From: Sulfitobacter sp. HGT1
GTDB lineage: Bacteria; Pseudomonadota; Alphaproteobacteria; Rhodobacterales; Rhodobacteraceae
DNA length: 64,000 bases
Reading direction: 5' to 3'
Assembly (NCBI RefSeq): GCF_013282155.1
Contig: NZ_BLWI01000010.1
Coordinates: 1-64,000 of the forward strand
A program made the translations under genes and the position numbers. Shown here piece after piece: positions 1 to 7,743 of this stretch. The notes under the pieces were generated by a model. That model ran no database searches. It saw only the letters and a list, made by a program, of their open reading frames with translations, and was not told the DNA's origin. The number at the start of each line of letters is the position of its first letter. Position 1 is the first letter of the stretch.

Positions 1-1
1 A

Positions 2-187
2 GTTTTAAGTGACATCCAACATAAGGACCTAATGGGGTTCGATCTATCCAAGCCTTATTCGCTTTCCACTTCAGGGCCGGATTCAGAGTTCTTTGCTGAA
101 ATAACCCGTGTATGTGCAGCAAGCCCGTCGTTGGATGCATTGGAAGCCATTGGCCAAGCCGCACGAAACCTCAATCTAACGGATTAG
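2..187 (+). CDS. C-terminal end of an unidentified protein (partial)
   Basis: A reading frame enters from the left edge and ends at a TAG at 185-187, giving 61 residues. The tail is acidic and probably helical, with the stretch FFAEITRVCAASPSLDALEA followed by an Ala/Leu-rich end, as at the C-terminus of a soluble regulator or enzyme. I do not recognise the family. It converges on the minus-strand AtuA-like gene, with about 120 bases between the two stops in which I see no further gene. It could also be a chance open frame, since only 61 codons are visible. Confidence 0.4.
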   Translation, partial: VLSDIQHKDLMGFDLSKPYSLSTSGPDSEFFAEITRVCAASPSLDALEAIGQAARNLNLTD

Positions 188-306
188 CCTGCCACGCGAT
201 TGAGGCTGTCGTAGGTTTTGAAAACTGACCTGTTCATCATTGATGTGTCCGCAAGGTGGGTTGACAGACTGGATCGGCAGTTGGGCAATATTTCAGTGCC
301 GGCCGC

Positions 307-618
307 TTACGAATGATCGGGCGTCAGCGGCATTTCAAGCAGGATTGAGGAAAGACATTTGCCATGGGCGTCCAGTGCCAAGGATCTTGTCACCCCGCCT
401 TTGAGCGCCCCTGCAAGGACAAAGTTCATCGCACAAAGCTGAGGCAGTACATAGCGCGTCACGGCGCTGGCTGGCTGGTTCAGGTGCGCGGCGACACGGT
501 CGGCTGTGACATCGGCAAGCAGACGATCAAAATCCTCTGCGCGGTAAGCGATAATGGATATGTTCGAAGTATCGCCTTTATCTCCGGTTCGGCCGTGCGC
601 CAGATCATGCAGCTTCAT
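307..618 (-). CDS. AtuA-like ferredoxin-fold domain protein
   Basis: A 103-residue protein that starts MKLHDLAHGRTGDKGDTSNI, the conserved opening of the small AtuA-like ferredoxin-fold domain. That domain normally sits downstream of, or fused to, an AtuA/DUF1446 protein. Its start lies 14 bases inside the end of the AtuA gene, so the two are almost certainly translationally coupled and probably act as one complex. The biochemical role of this domain is not established; in Pseudomonas the atu cluster handles acyclic terpenes such as citronellol. Here it is the last gene of a four-gene operon with a TAXI-TRAP transporter, so its substrate is probably whatever that transporter imports (inference). 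Confidence 0.85.
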   Translation of the reverse strand: MKLHDLAHGRTGDKGDTSNISIIAYRAEDFDRLLADVTADRVAAHLNQPASAVTRYVLPQLCAMNFVLAGALKGGVTRSLALDAHGKCLSSILLEMPLTPDHS

Positions 619-1903
619 CGTTCACTCCCAAAAGGTCAGAGCGCAACAAGACGCTATCTGAAGGCATCAATGTCGAGGCAATGGCAATGATTTCCCGCAC
701 TGATTTTGAAACGCCACCCCCTGCTGCGGGGCCGCATAGGTAAAGCGATTCCACTTCTTCGCCGATCAGACGGGCTGTGGCGGCGCTGGTGCAGCGTGCG
801 GTGTAGCGCAGACGTGTATGATCGTCGCTTCCGATCAGATGACCCAGCCGCTCTTGGATATCAGGAGCATCAAGCCGTTGGTCCAGAATTGATCTGGCCA
901 GTTCGGCACGGGCGCGGGCGTTGATACCCATGTAGGATATTTGCCCCTCTCCCTGCCAGCCATCCCGGTAAGCCACCGAAACCTTGAGCTGTCCGGTCGG
1001 AGGATGTCCGGCTGCACCGCGGACAGCCACGCGGTTCGTGCCAATGGCTTCGAAGGTGACCTTTGAGAAATCGGCCACAACGTCCGGCTGCAGGTAGCGT
1101 GCGGGATCATGGATTTCGTAAAGTAGCTGTTCGGTACACGTGGCCGGTGTGACAGTTCCGCCGGTGTTCTCAAGCTTGGTCACAACGGCATTACCGTCTG
1201 CCGTCACCTCGGCAAAGGGAAAGCCGATATTGGCGATGTCAGGCACATCCTTGACGCCCGGATCGGCAAAATACCCGCCTGTAATTTGCGCTGAACACTC
1301 AAGGAGGTGTCCGATCAATGTACCGCGGCCGAGCTTTTCGTAGTCGTCCATGGCCCAGCCAAAGTGATGCACCAACGGCGCCAGAAACAGCGCAGGATCA
1401 GACGCACGGCCGCATATGACGATGTCAGCACCCTGCGAAAGCGCTTCGACGATGCCGGAAATGCCGATATAGGCGTTTGCCGAAACCATGCGTTGCCCTA
1501 GGGCCGAGGCGGGCTGATGGGTTTCGTCAAGAATGAAATCCGCGATCCGGTCAGAGACATCGTCCCCCGTCACCGTCGCGACTTTCAACGACAAGCCAAG
1601 GTCAGCCACGATGGCGCGCGCTTTTTTCGCTGCTGCACGCGGGTTGGCTGCCCCCATGTTCGTGATAATCTTTGTGCCGTGTTTTGCACAGCCCGGTAGG
1701 GTCGCGCGAAGGCGGCGTTCAAGCAGGGGATCATACCCCCCGTTGGGATCGTCAAGCCGTGCCTTTTGCGCCAATGCGATGGTGCGTTCTGCCAGACATT
1801 CGAAGACCAGAACATCCAGCGCCCCGCGATTGGCAAGGTCGGTAGCCGGTTCGATCCGGTCCCCTTGAAATCCCGCGCCACAGCCAATTCTGAACGGTTT
1901 CAT
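605..1903 (-). CDS. AtuA family protein (DUF1446)
   Basis: A 432-residue cytoplasmic protein with the family's N-terminus (IGCGAGFQGDRIEPATDLA), the TNMGAANPRAAA stretch near residue 85 and the ICGRASDPALFLAP stretch near residue 165. This length is usual for the stand-alone AtuA/DUF1446 protein. The family is linked to acyclic terpene utilisation in Pseudomonas but occurs widely in other acid-catabolic clusters, and its reaction is unknown. The ATG overlaps the stop of the TRAP permease by four bases (ATGA), and the gene in turn overlaps the AtuA-like gene. No acyl-CoA carboxylase, CoA ligase or other atu genes lie nearby, so terpene use is not supported; a role in processing the transported solute is inference. 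Confidence 0.88.
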   Translation of the reverse strand: MKPFRIGCGAGFQGDRIEPATDLANRGALDVLVFECLAERTIALAQKARLDDPNGGYDPLLERRLRATLPGCAKHGTKIITNMGAANPRAAAKKARAIVADLGLSLKVATVTGDDVSDRIADFILDETHQPASALGQRMVSANAYIGISGIVEALSQGADIVICGRASDPALFLAPLVHHFGWAMDDYEKLGRGTLIGHLLECSAQITGGYFADPGVKDVPDIANIGFPFAEVTADGNAVVTKLENTGGTVTPATCTEQLLYEIHDPARYLQPDVVADFSKVTFEAIGTNRVAVRGAAGHPPTGQLKVSVAYRDGWQGEGQISYMGINARARAELARSILDQRLDAPDIQERLGHLIGSDDHTRLRYTARCTSAATARLIGEEVESLYLCGPAAGGGVSKSVREIIAIASTLMPSDSVLLRSDLLGVNDEAA

Positions 1904-3759
1904 GCCAAGACCTCCTTGGACCGTTGGCCCAGCTTGCGCGCGCCGAAATACACAGCGAATGCAATGATTGGCGTGATTGGGTGGGGCCAGATCGCAAGAA
2001 GGATCACCGCAATCAGCAAAGCCGTGTCAATCAGCCGGTTACCGACAAGCGGCGACCCTGTCAGCAATGTCGGCACCGCAATCACAAGCACCGCCCCTGC
2101 CAAGATCGCTTCGGCGATCGCCACCGGGCCCCCTTGCAGCAACATGCCCGGAAAAAGCAGCAGCAAGAAGGGCACGAGATAGGTCACGGCACCAAGACGA
2201 ACGGCTTGCCCGGCGGCAGGCAGCCAGTTCGTGTTTGCTATGCCGGCCCCCACAAAGACCGCCACGCAGACGGGCGGCGTGATCACAGAGATGGTGGCAA
2301 AATAGAACACGAAAAGATGGGCGGCCAAGGGGTCAACCCCCACAGCTGTCATTGCGGGTGCCAGCACGGCGGCAACCAGAACATAGGCGGCGGTCGTCGG
2401 CAGACCCATCCCCATGATCAGGCAGACAAAGCCCACGATGACCGCAACCATTGGCACGCTGTCACCGGCCATCGACACAATCAGGGAGGACAACGTGACG
2501 CCGATGCCCGTCAGATTGATCATCGACACCAGCACCTGCGCGCCCGCCAACAGCACGCCGATGATGACCATGCCTTTTCCCGCATCTTCCAATCCGTTGA
2601 TGACCTTTGCGATCATCTCACGCGGGGATAGCCTGCCGGCTTCGGTCACAACAAATGCGATCAGCAGACCGATGACGCCGTAAAATGCAGCCGTAGCAAT
2701 AGAGCGGCCAAGCCAGATGCCGATGCCCAGCCCGCCAAGCGCACAAAGGATCGGTGCGACGCGACGCGGTGACACGATTGTTGCCCATGCAGGCAGCTCG
2801 TCCTCTGGGACAACCGCAAGACCGCGGCGCAGAGCGACAAAATGAACGGTAACGAAGACAGAGGCATAGAACAGGATCGCAGGAATGATCGCCCCGAGGA
2901 TAATCGTGGTATATGGCAGGCCCAGAATTTCGGCCATGACGAAGGCGGCAGCCCCCATGATTGGCGGCGCAATTTGGCCCCCTGTCGATGCCACGGCCTC
3001 AACCGCTGCGGCGAAGGGGCGCGGATAACCCAGCCGGATCATCATCGGGATGGTAAAGTTACCCGTCGTCGCAACGTTTGCCACAGCGGAGCCAGAGATC
3101 ATCCCGAACAATCCACTCGCAATCGTTGCGATTTTGGCCGCGCCACCAGGCTGGCGACCGCCAAGGCGCATCGCAAGGTCCATGAACGCCTGCCCACCGC
3201 CAGTGTGCAGCAACAGCGCGCCAAACAAGACAAAAGCCGCGATGACCGTGGCTGCGACGCCCGTTAGCATGCCCCAAATCCCGAGATCCCCCAGAAAGAT
3301 CGTTTCGGTCACAAAGGCCGTGTCGAAACCGCGATGGCGCAAGGCTCCGGGCAGCAGGTTTCCGAATAGGGCATAACCAAGCCCCACCATAACAAGGACC
3401 GGAAAGATCAACCCGACGGTGCGCCGCCCAAGCTCCAGAACCGCCAGTACAAGCCCTACGGTCAGCGCTTTGTCCAAGGTTGTGGCCCACGGCAGGGATG
3501 TCATTATTTCGTCGTAGTTCCAGACAACATAGCCGCAAGCGATCAGGACAAGGGCGCAAAGCGCAAGATCAATTGCGACACCCATCGGACGCCAGCGGGT
3601 GCCGGCGCCCAACGGGTAGAGTGCGAAACCCAAAGTGGATACAAGCGCAAGGAAAACCGCGCGCTGGATCAGCCCTTCGAAAGGGCCGCTTGCCGCTGTG
3701 TAGAAAACGAAGGCTCCTACCAATATGGCAAGCGCTTTTTGGATATTCGCAAGGGTCAT
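1900..3759 (-). CDS. TRAP transporter fused permease (DctQ-DctM, TAXI type)
   Basis: A 619-residue polytopic membrane protein. The first roughly 120 residues hold four helices matching the small DctQ-like subunit. The rest is the large DctM-like subunit, with the conserved stretches GLFGMISGSAVANVATTGNF, GGQIAPPIMGAAAFVMAEIL and MGMGLPTTAAYVLVA. Fused permeases of this length pair with TAXI-family binding proteins, and a TAXI gene lies immediately upstream, one base away (stop 3761, ATG 3759). The complex should import an organic anion using the sodium gradient (family knowledge). The substrate cannot be read from the sequence. Confidence 0.93.
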   Translation of the reverse strand: MTLANIQKALAILVGAFVFYTAASGPFEGLIQRAVFLALVSTLGFALYPLGAGTRWRPMGVAIDLALCALVLIACGYVVWNYDEIMTSLPWATTLDKALTVGLVLAVLELGRRTVGLIFPVLVMVGLGYALFGNLLPGALRHRGFDTAFVTETIFLGDLGIWGMLTGVAATVIAAFVLFGALLLHTGGGQAFMDLAMRLGGRQPGGAAKIATIASGLFGMISGSAVANVATTGNFTIPMMIRLGYPRPFAAAVEAVASTGGQIAPPIMGAAAFVMAEILGLPYTTIILGAIIPAILFYASVFVTVHFVALRRGLAVVPEDELPAWATIVSPRRVAPILCALGGLGIGIWLGRSIATAAFYGVIGLLIAFVVTEAGRLSPREMIAKVINGLEDAGKGMVIIGVLLAGAQVLVSMINLTGIGVTLSSLIVSMAGDSVPMVAVIVGFVCLIMGMGLPTTAAYVLVAAVLAPAMTAVGVDPLAAHLFVFYFATISVITPPVCVAVFVGAGIANTNWLPAAGQAVRLGAVTYLVPFLLLLFPGMLLQGGPVAIAEAILAGAVLVIAVPTLLTGSPLVGNRLIDTALLIAVILLAIWPHPITPIIAFAVYFGARKLGQRSKEVLA

Positions 3760-3760
3760 C

Positions 3761-4720
3761 TTACTCGGCCTTCAGCTTGGCCGGGATTTCCATGCCCTGT
3801 TCCTCGAACCAGCGCGCGGCTCCGGGATGCAGTGGTACGGTGCCATAGTCCAAAGTCATCTGCGCCAAGTTGACACCCTTGAGCGAGGCCATCGCATTGG
3901 CCTGTGCCGTTTCGTCAGCCATGATGGCAGAAACGATTTGGTAAGCCGTTTCATCGTCCATGGATGCCGGTGCCGCAACACCAACCCCAAAGGCCCAGGT
4001 GCTGTAAGCGGGGATACCATCAGCAGCACCTGCTGGAATTTCCACGACGGAAATGTCTGGCATGTCTGTGCGCAGGGTTTCGGCCTGTTCGGGGCTTAGC
4101 CCGAGAACCGAAATATCTGTCGAAACCGCGATATCCATCGTGGACCCGTCAAGCTTGATGCCCGAGCCGGATTTGACATAGCCCACAAGGCGATTGTCCT
4201 TGATTGCGCCCACGATATCGGTTGTCGACCCGCGCACGTAATCGGCGCTCAGGCCAAGAGTTTTGAACACGGCTTCGGTCGTGGCTTCGGTAGAACCGCC
4301 CTTGATGCCAGGATTGAATCGTTTTCCCGCCAGCCCCTCAAGACTGTCCACATCAGCATCAGCGCGAACAACGACGTTTTGTGGCGCGTTGGTATACACC
4401 CACAGCAGACGCAGGTCTTGCGCATCGCCCTCAAACGCGTTGGTCCCCGACACGGCGTGCTGGACGGCATTTGTTGTCACCAGACCAAGGTCGATCTGTC
4501 CGCGGCTCATGCGGCGGATGTTGTCCAACGTCGCGCCTGTCTCGACCACAGAGGCTTTGAGCCCTTCGGTGTTTTCGTTGATCAATTGTCCTACGGCAAC
4601 GAAATAGCCGTAATGGCTGGACGATGCCGAGGTCGACCCTATCAGTAGGTCGGTTTCCTGCGCAGCCAGTGGCGATGCAAGCAAAGTTGCGCCCAAAAGC
4701 GCGGCGAATGTATGTTTCAT
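3761..4720 (-). CDS. TAXI family TRAP transporter solute-binding protein
   Basis: A 319-residue periplasmic binding protein. The start at 4720 is preferred over upstream in-frame ATGs because a strong GGAGGAAATC Shine-Dalgarno precedes it and the signal peptide begins there (MKHTFAALLGATLLASPLAAQ). The mature part opens with LLIGSTSASSSHYGYFVAVG, equivalent to the usual GT-x-GGxYY start of TAXI proteins but with altered glycines. First gene of the operon TAXI-permease-AtuA-AtuA-like, transcribed away from a LysR regulator. TAXI proteins bind carboxylates such as glutamate or 2-oxoglutarate in the few characterised cases, so a carboxylate ligand is a guess. Confidence 0.9.
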   Translation of the reverse strand: MKHTFAALLGATLLASPLAAQETDLLIGSTSASSSHYGYFVAVGQLINENTEGLKASVVETGATLDNIRRMSRGQIDLGLVTTNAVQHAVSGTNAFEGDAQDLRLLWVYTNAPQNVVVRADADVDSLEGLAGKRFNPGIKGGSTEATTEAVFKTLGLSADYVRGSTTDIVGAIKDNRLVGYVKSGSGIKLDGSTMDIAVSTDISVLGLSPEQAETLRTDMPDISVVEIPAGAADGIPAYSTWAFGVGVAAPASMDDETAYQIVSAIMADETAQANAMASLKGVNLAQMTLDYGTVPLHPGAARWFEEQGMEIPAKLKAE

Positions 4721-4810
4721 GATTTCCTCCCTTGGATGCCCTATCGGGGCCGGGTGATGATGCAATGGATTACCTGTTGCGAAAATAGTTGATTTTGGGA
4801 TAATTGATGC
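4721..4810. promoter_or_regulatory. Divergent promoter region between TAXI-TRAP operon and lysR
   Basis: These 90 bases are the only untranslated DNA between two divergent genes and must carry both promoters and any LysR operator. The part next to lysR is AT-rich (4781-4806), with two related TTGAT blocks and a possible long-spaced inverted repeat, GTTGCG near 4779 and CGCAAC just after the lysR start. I cannot pick out a definite T-N11-A operator. By the usual LysR arrangement the regulator should repress itself and activate the TRAP operon in response to the transported compound or its product. Confidence 0.45.
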
Positions 4811-5761
4811 ATGAATCGCAACAATATGTCCCTGTCTGATTACACCGCGGTACTGACACTGCAAGAAGCCGGATCATTCCGCGCCGCCGCCGAGGCTTTG
4901 CGCATATCCCCCTCTGCGCTTTCCCGCCAGATTTCCGCGCTCGAAGATCAGCTTGGAACGCGGCTTTTTGACCGGGACACGCGCAACGTCAAACTGACAG
5001 CAAGCGGCACTGTGCTTGCCCGGATCGCGGCGCGTATGGTTAACACCGCCCAGGATGCCCATGCAGAGTTCGACGCTCATCTCTCTGCGCGCCACGGACA
5101 GCTAACCATTGCGGGGCTACCGTCTGTCACGGCGGCGTTTTTGCCCCAGATCCTTCGTCGTTTTACATCCAAGTACCCGGACATCGACCTGAAAATCATC
5201 GACGCGCTATCAGAAAGCGTGATCGAGGTGATTGAAACGGGGCGTGCGGAAATCGGATTTACTGCGGGGACTCTTTCAACGCGGTCGCGTCTGGCGTTTC
5301 AACCGGTGATGGATGATGCGTTTGTTGCAATCGGGGCACCCGACGGGCCGCTTGAGGAAGACCGGCCCTATGATTGGTCAGAGCTGGTCGAGATGCCGTT
5401 CATCGCAATGGCCCAAGGCACGTCCGTGCGTGAATTGCTGGACGGCGCATGCCTGCGGTTGAACCGCCCGCTTTCCCCCCGCTTTGAGGTCGCGCATCTG
5501 GCGACCGCAGGTGCCTTGGTGGCCGAGGGACTGGGCATTACGGCCTTGCCGGAACTGACACTGCCGGTGTTGCCGACTGAACGCCTTGTCCAGCGATCCA
5601 TCATCGGATTCGGTGCCAGACGGCGCATCGGTCTGGTGCGTCAAACCGGTCGATCTCTCTCTCCCGCAGCCAGTGCTTTTCTGGAGGTTCTGTCGGAAAC
5701 GCCCGTCAAATCCAAACACTCGCCCGTCGGCATTCGGGCAAGACGATCTGGCAATCACTGA
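4811..5761 (+). CDS. LysR family transcriptional regulator
   Basis: A 316-residue protein with the N-terminal winged helix-turn-helix of the family (DYTAVLTLQEAGSFRAAAEA, then ALSRQISALEDQLGTRLFDR, residues about 8-55) and a type-2 periplasmic-binding-like effector domain from about residue 90. It is divergent from, and adjacent to, the TAXI-TRAP/AtuA operon, the classic position for its dedicated regulator. The C-terminus continues past the effector domain with a basic tail (KSKHSPVGIRARRSGNH) that may be a lineage-specific extension. The inducer is unknown. Confidence 0.92.
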   Translation: MNRNNMSLSDYTAVLTLQEAGSFRAAAEALRISPSALSRQISALEDQLGTRLFDRDTRNVKLTASGTVLARIAARMVNTAQDAHAEFDAHLSARHGQLTIAGLPSVTAAFLPQILRRFTSKYPDIDLKIIDALSESVIEVIETGRAEIGFTAGTLSTRSRLAFQPVMDDAFVAIGAPDGPLEEDRPYDWSELVEMPFIAMAQGTSVRELLDGACLRLNRPLSPRFEVAHLATAGALVAEGLGITALPELTLPVLPTERLVQRSIIGFGARRRIGLVRQTGRSLSPAASAFLEVLSETPVKSKHSPVGIRARRSGNH

Positions 5762-5949
5762 CACTTTCGCGACACCGGATGGCTCCTTGCTCTCTTGCTG
5801 TTATCGCTCGCCATATCTTAGGGCCGTTTGTTGTTCGTGGCGTCACAAAGCCAAAAAGGAACCACGGGCCCGTTTTCCTCTTGGCCGACAATTGCTTAAG
5901 CAAACCACGGCCAGTTGCATTAAACTTCGAGCAGAGATAATCAAAAATC

Positions 5950-6600
5950 ATGCTCAGATTTCTTGCTCCCTTGCTTTGTAGTGCCCTTGCCACTTCCCTG
6001 GCAGCCCATCCTCATGTCTTCATTGATACAGGGTTTGAACTGATCGTTGACGATTCAGGGCAGTTGACCCACGTGAGAACAACTTGGGAATATGACGAGC
6101 TTTATTCGCTTTTGATCACTGAAGACATGGCGCTGGACCCGGATGGCGACGGGATACTGACCGCAGACGAAATCGGCAAACTGAATGGGTTCGACATGCA
6201 GTGGATCGAAGGGTTCAATGGCGACCTTGTGATCGCCGCTGGCGATAAGGGTGTTCCGCTTTCGGGGCCGACGGAAGTGGCGACGAAATTTGAGGCTGGC
6301 CGCATCATCACAACGCATTTGCGGACGCTTGAAGCACCCATTCCAGCAGGTGAAACAGGGATCATCAAGGCCTACGATCCGACCTATTACACCGCCTACG
6401 AAGTGACCCGACCCGTCACCCTGATTGGTGAAAGCACCTGCGATATCACGCAGACAGCACCGGATGTGAACGCCGGGGTGGTCGCGCTGCAACAAGAACT
6501 TTCTATGCTGGACCCCGATATGAATCCGTCGGATGCCGGACTGCCGGAAATCGGCGCGCAAATGGCAACGACCGTGAGCATCACATGCGCCGCGCTCTGA
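5950..6600 (+). CDS. DUF1007 family periplasmic protein with an EF-hand loop
   Basis: A 216-residue protein with a signal peptide (MLRFLAPLLCSALATSLAAHP) and the DUF1007 start HPHVFIDTGFELIVDD. Residues 63-74 read DPDGDGILTADE, a textbook EF-hand loop with oxygen ligands at positions 1, 3, 5, 9 and 12, so calcium or another divalent metal is probably bound in the periplasm. DUF1007 proteins are recurrent partners of NicO/RcnA-type exporters. Here the exporter gene starts 16 bases before this stop codon, indicating translational coupling. The likely job is metal delivery to, or sensing for, the exporter (inference). No metal-responsive regulator gene is adjacent. Confidence 0.85.
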   Translation: MLRFLAPLLCSALATSLAAHPHVFIDTGFELIVDDSGQLTHVRTTWEYDELYSLLITEDMALDPDGDGILTADEIGKLNGFDMQWIEGFNGDLVIAAGDKGVPLSGPTEVATKFEAGRIITTHLRTLEAPIPAGETGIIKAYDPTYYTAYEVTRPVTLIGESTCDITQTAPDVNAGVVALQQELSMLDPDMNPSDAGLPEIGAQMATTVSITCAAL

Positions 6601-7469
6601 CGCTGGCGGCACTGACCGTGATCATCGCGCTGTTGGCGCTGTGGTGGACCGGCGGCTTTGACCGCGTTGCCTATTGGGCCGCAAGCCAGCAGCGCGAGTT
6701 TCAGAATACCATTGCCACCGCATTGCGTGCCGCGCGTGGCGGTCAGCCCGGGGCGATTGCCGCGTTGCTGTCTGCGTGTTTTGCCTATGGCGTGGTGCAT
6801 GCCGCAGGCCCTGGACATGGCAAGGTGCTGATCGGCGGCTATGGTATGGCAAAGAGTGTGCCGATGCTGCGGCTGGCGGTGATTGCGCTGGCCTCCTCGT
6901 TGGGGCAGGCCGTTACGGCGGTGGCGCTGGTCTATGCCGGTGTGACTTTGCTTAAACTGGGTCGCGAGGCGATGGTCGGCATGACCGAGGCCATCATGGC
7001 CCCGGCCAGCTATGCCGCGATCGGGTTGATCGGCCTGTGGTTGGTGTGGCGCGGCATGCGATATTTCAGGCCCGCAGCCCATCACCATCATAACGACGAT
7101 ATCTGCCCAAGCTGCGGCCATGCGCACGGGCCGACCATTGCCGAAGTCGAACAGGCCGTGACCCTGCGTGAGGCGCTTGTTCTGATCTCAAGCATCGCGG
7201 TGCGTCCTTGCACCGGCGCATTGTTCGTCTTGATCATCACGTGGCAGATGGGGATTGCCGAAATCGGTATCGCCGGTGCCTTTGCAATGGCGTTTGGCAC
7301 GGCGGTCATCACGATTGCCGTTGGCATCGGCGCGGGCGTGCTGCGCAATGGCGTATTGGCCGGGTTTGCCAACTCTCCACGGGCGGCGGGACTGGCCGCA
7401 GTGATCGAAATCGCCACCGGCAGCTTTGTGGCTCTGCTTGCGGCTGGATTGCTGCTGAGGGCGCTTTGA
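6585..7469 (+). CDS. NicO family nickel/cobalt exporter
   Basis: A 294-residue membrane protein with about six to seven helices and the family motif HAAGPGHGK (H72, H78) in the second helix. A cytoplasmic or loop segment carries metal-binding residues: HHHH at 166-169 followed by CPSCGHAHGP at 174-183. The final motif region is RPCTGALFVLI. These are hallmarks of NicO/HoxN-like transporters of the RcnA branch, which export Ni2+ or Co2+. It overlaps the upstream DUF1007 gene by 16 bases. The metal cannot be decided from sequence; zinc has also been proposed for DUF1007-linked members. Confidence 0.88.
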   Translation: MRRALTLAALTVIIALLALWWTGGFDRVAYWAASQQREFQNTIATALRAARGGQPGAIAALLSACFAYGVVHAAGPGHGKVLIGGYGMAKSVPMLRLAVIALASSLGQAVTAVALVYAGVTLLKLGREAMVGMTEAIMAPASYAAIGLIGLWLVWRGMRYFRPAAHHHHNDDICPSCGHAHGPTIAEVEQAVTLREALVLISSIAVRPCTGALFVLIITWQMGIAEIGIAGAFAMAFGTAVITIAVGIGAGVLRNGVLAGFANSPRAAGLAAVIEIATGSFVALLAAGLLLRAL

Positions 7470-7486
7470 CACGCGCTGTTCCACTC

Positions 7487-7554
7487 TGGCCAAACCGTTT
7501 CGTCAATGTTGAACCGTCTCGGTTTTGCCAAAGACTTTGATCATCGGTTTGGCA
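7487..7554. repeat. Short inverted/direct repeats downstream of the NicO gene
   Basis: TGGCCAAACCG (7487-7497) faces CGGTTTTGCCA (7520-7530), and a related CGGTTTGGCA follows at 7545-7554. The first two could form an 11-bp stem with one mismatch around a 22-base loop, but there is no T-run, so it is a poor intrinsic terminator. The rest of the 274 bases between the NicO and MATE stops shows no gene. Confidence 0.35.
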
Positions 7555-7743
7555 ACAAACTCATGGATCACCTGATCGTCCTGTTTTTGAGTTCTGCTGC
7601 GCACCTTGCTCATGACCTGCGTTGGTCTCACCTCTAGAACCTCCGCGACGAACGGATCGCAGCCAGTTCTTCCCCTCTCCGACCATCATGCCCCTGGGGA
7701 CGAACCTCTGCCCCCAAGTGAAATCCTCAAGATGAAATTGCCG

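Noticed and set aside
5762..5949. Search for a metal-responsive operator or regulator upstream of the DUF1007-NicO pair
   Set aside because: I found no convincing dyad or regulator gene in these 188 bases.
7670..7705. A stretch resembling the small hairpin element (CCCTCTCCGACCATCATG then CCCCTGGGGACG)
   Set aside because: The match to the three orfB copies is only partial, the second hairpin (CCCTGNCGGGC) is not conserved, and there is no host frame to show an insertion. Probably coincidence.
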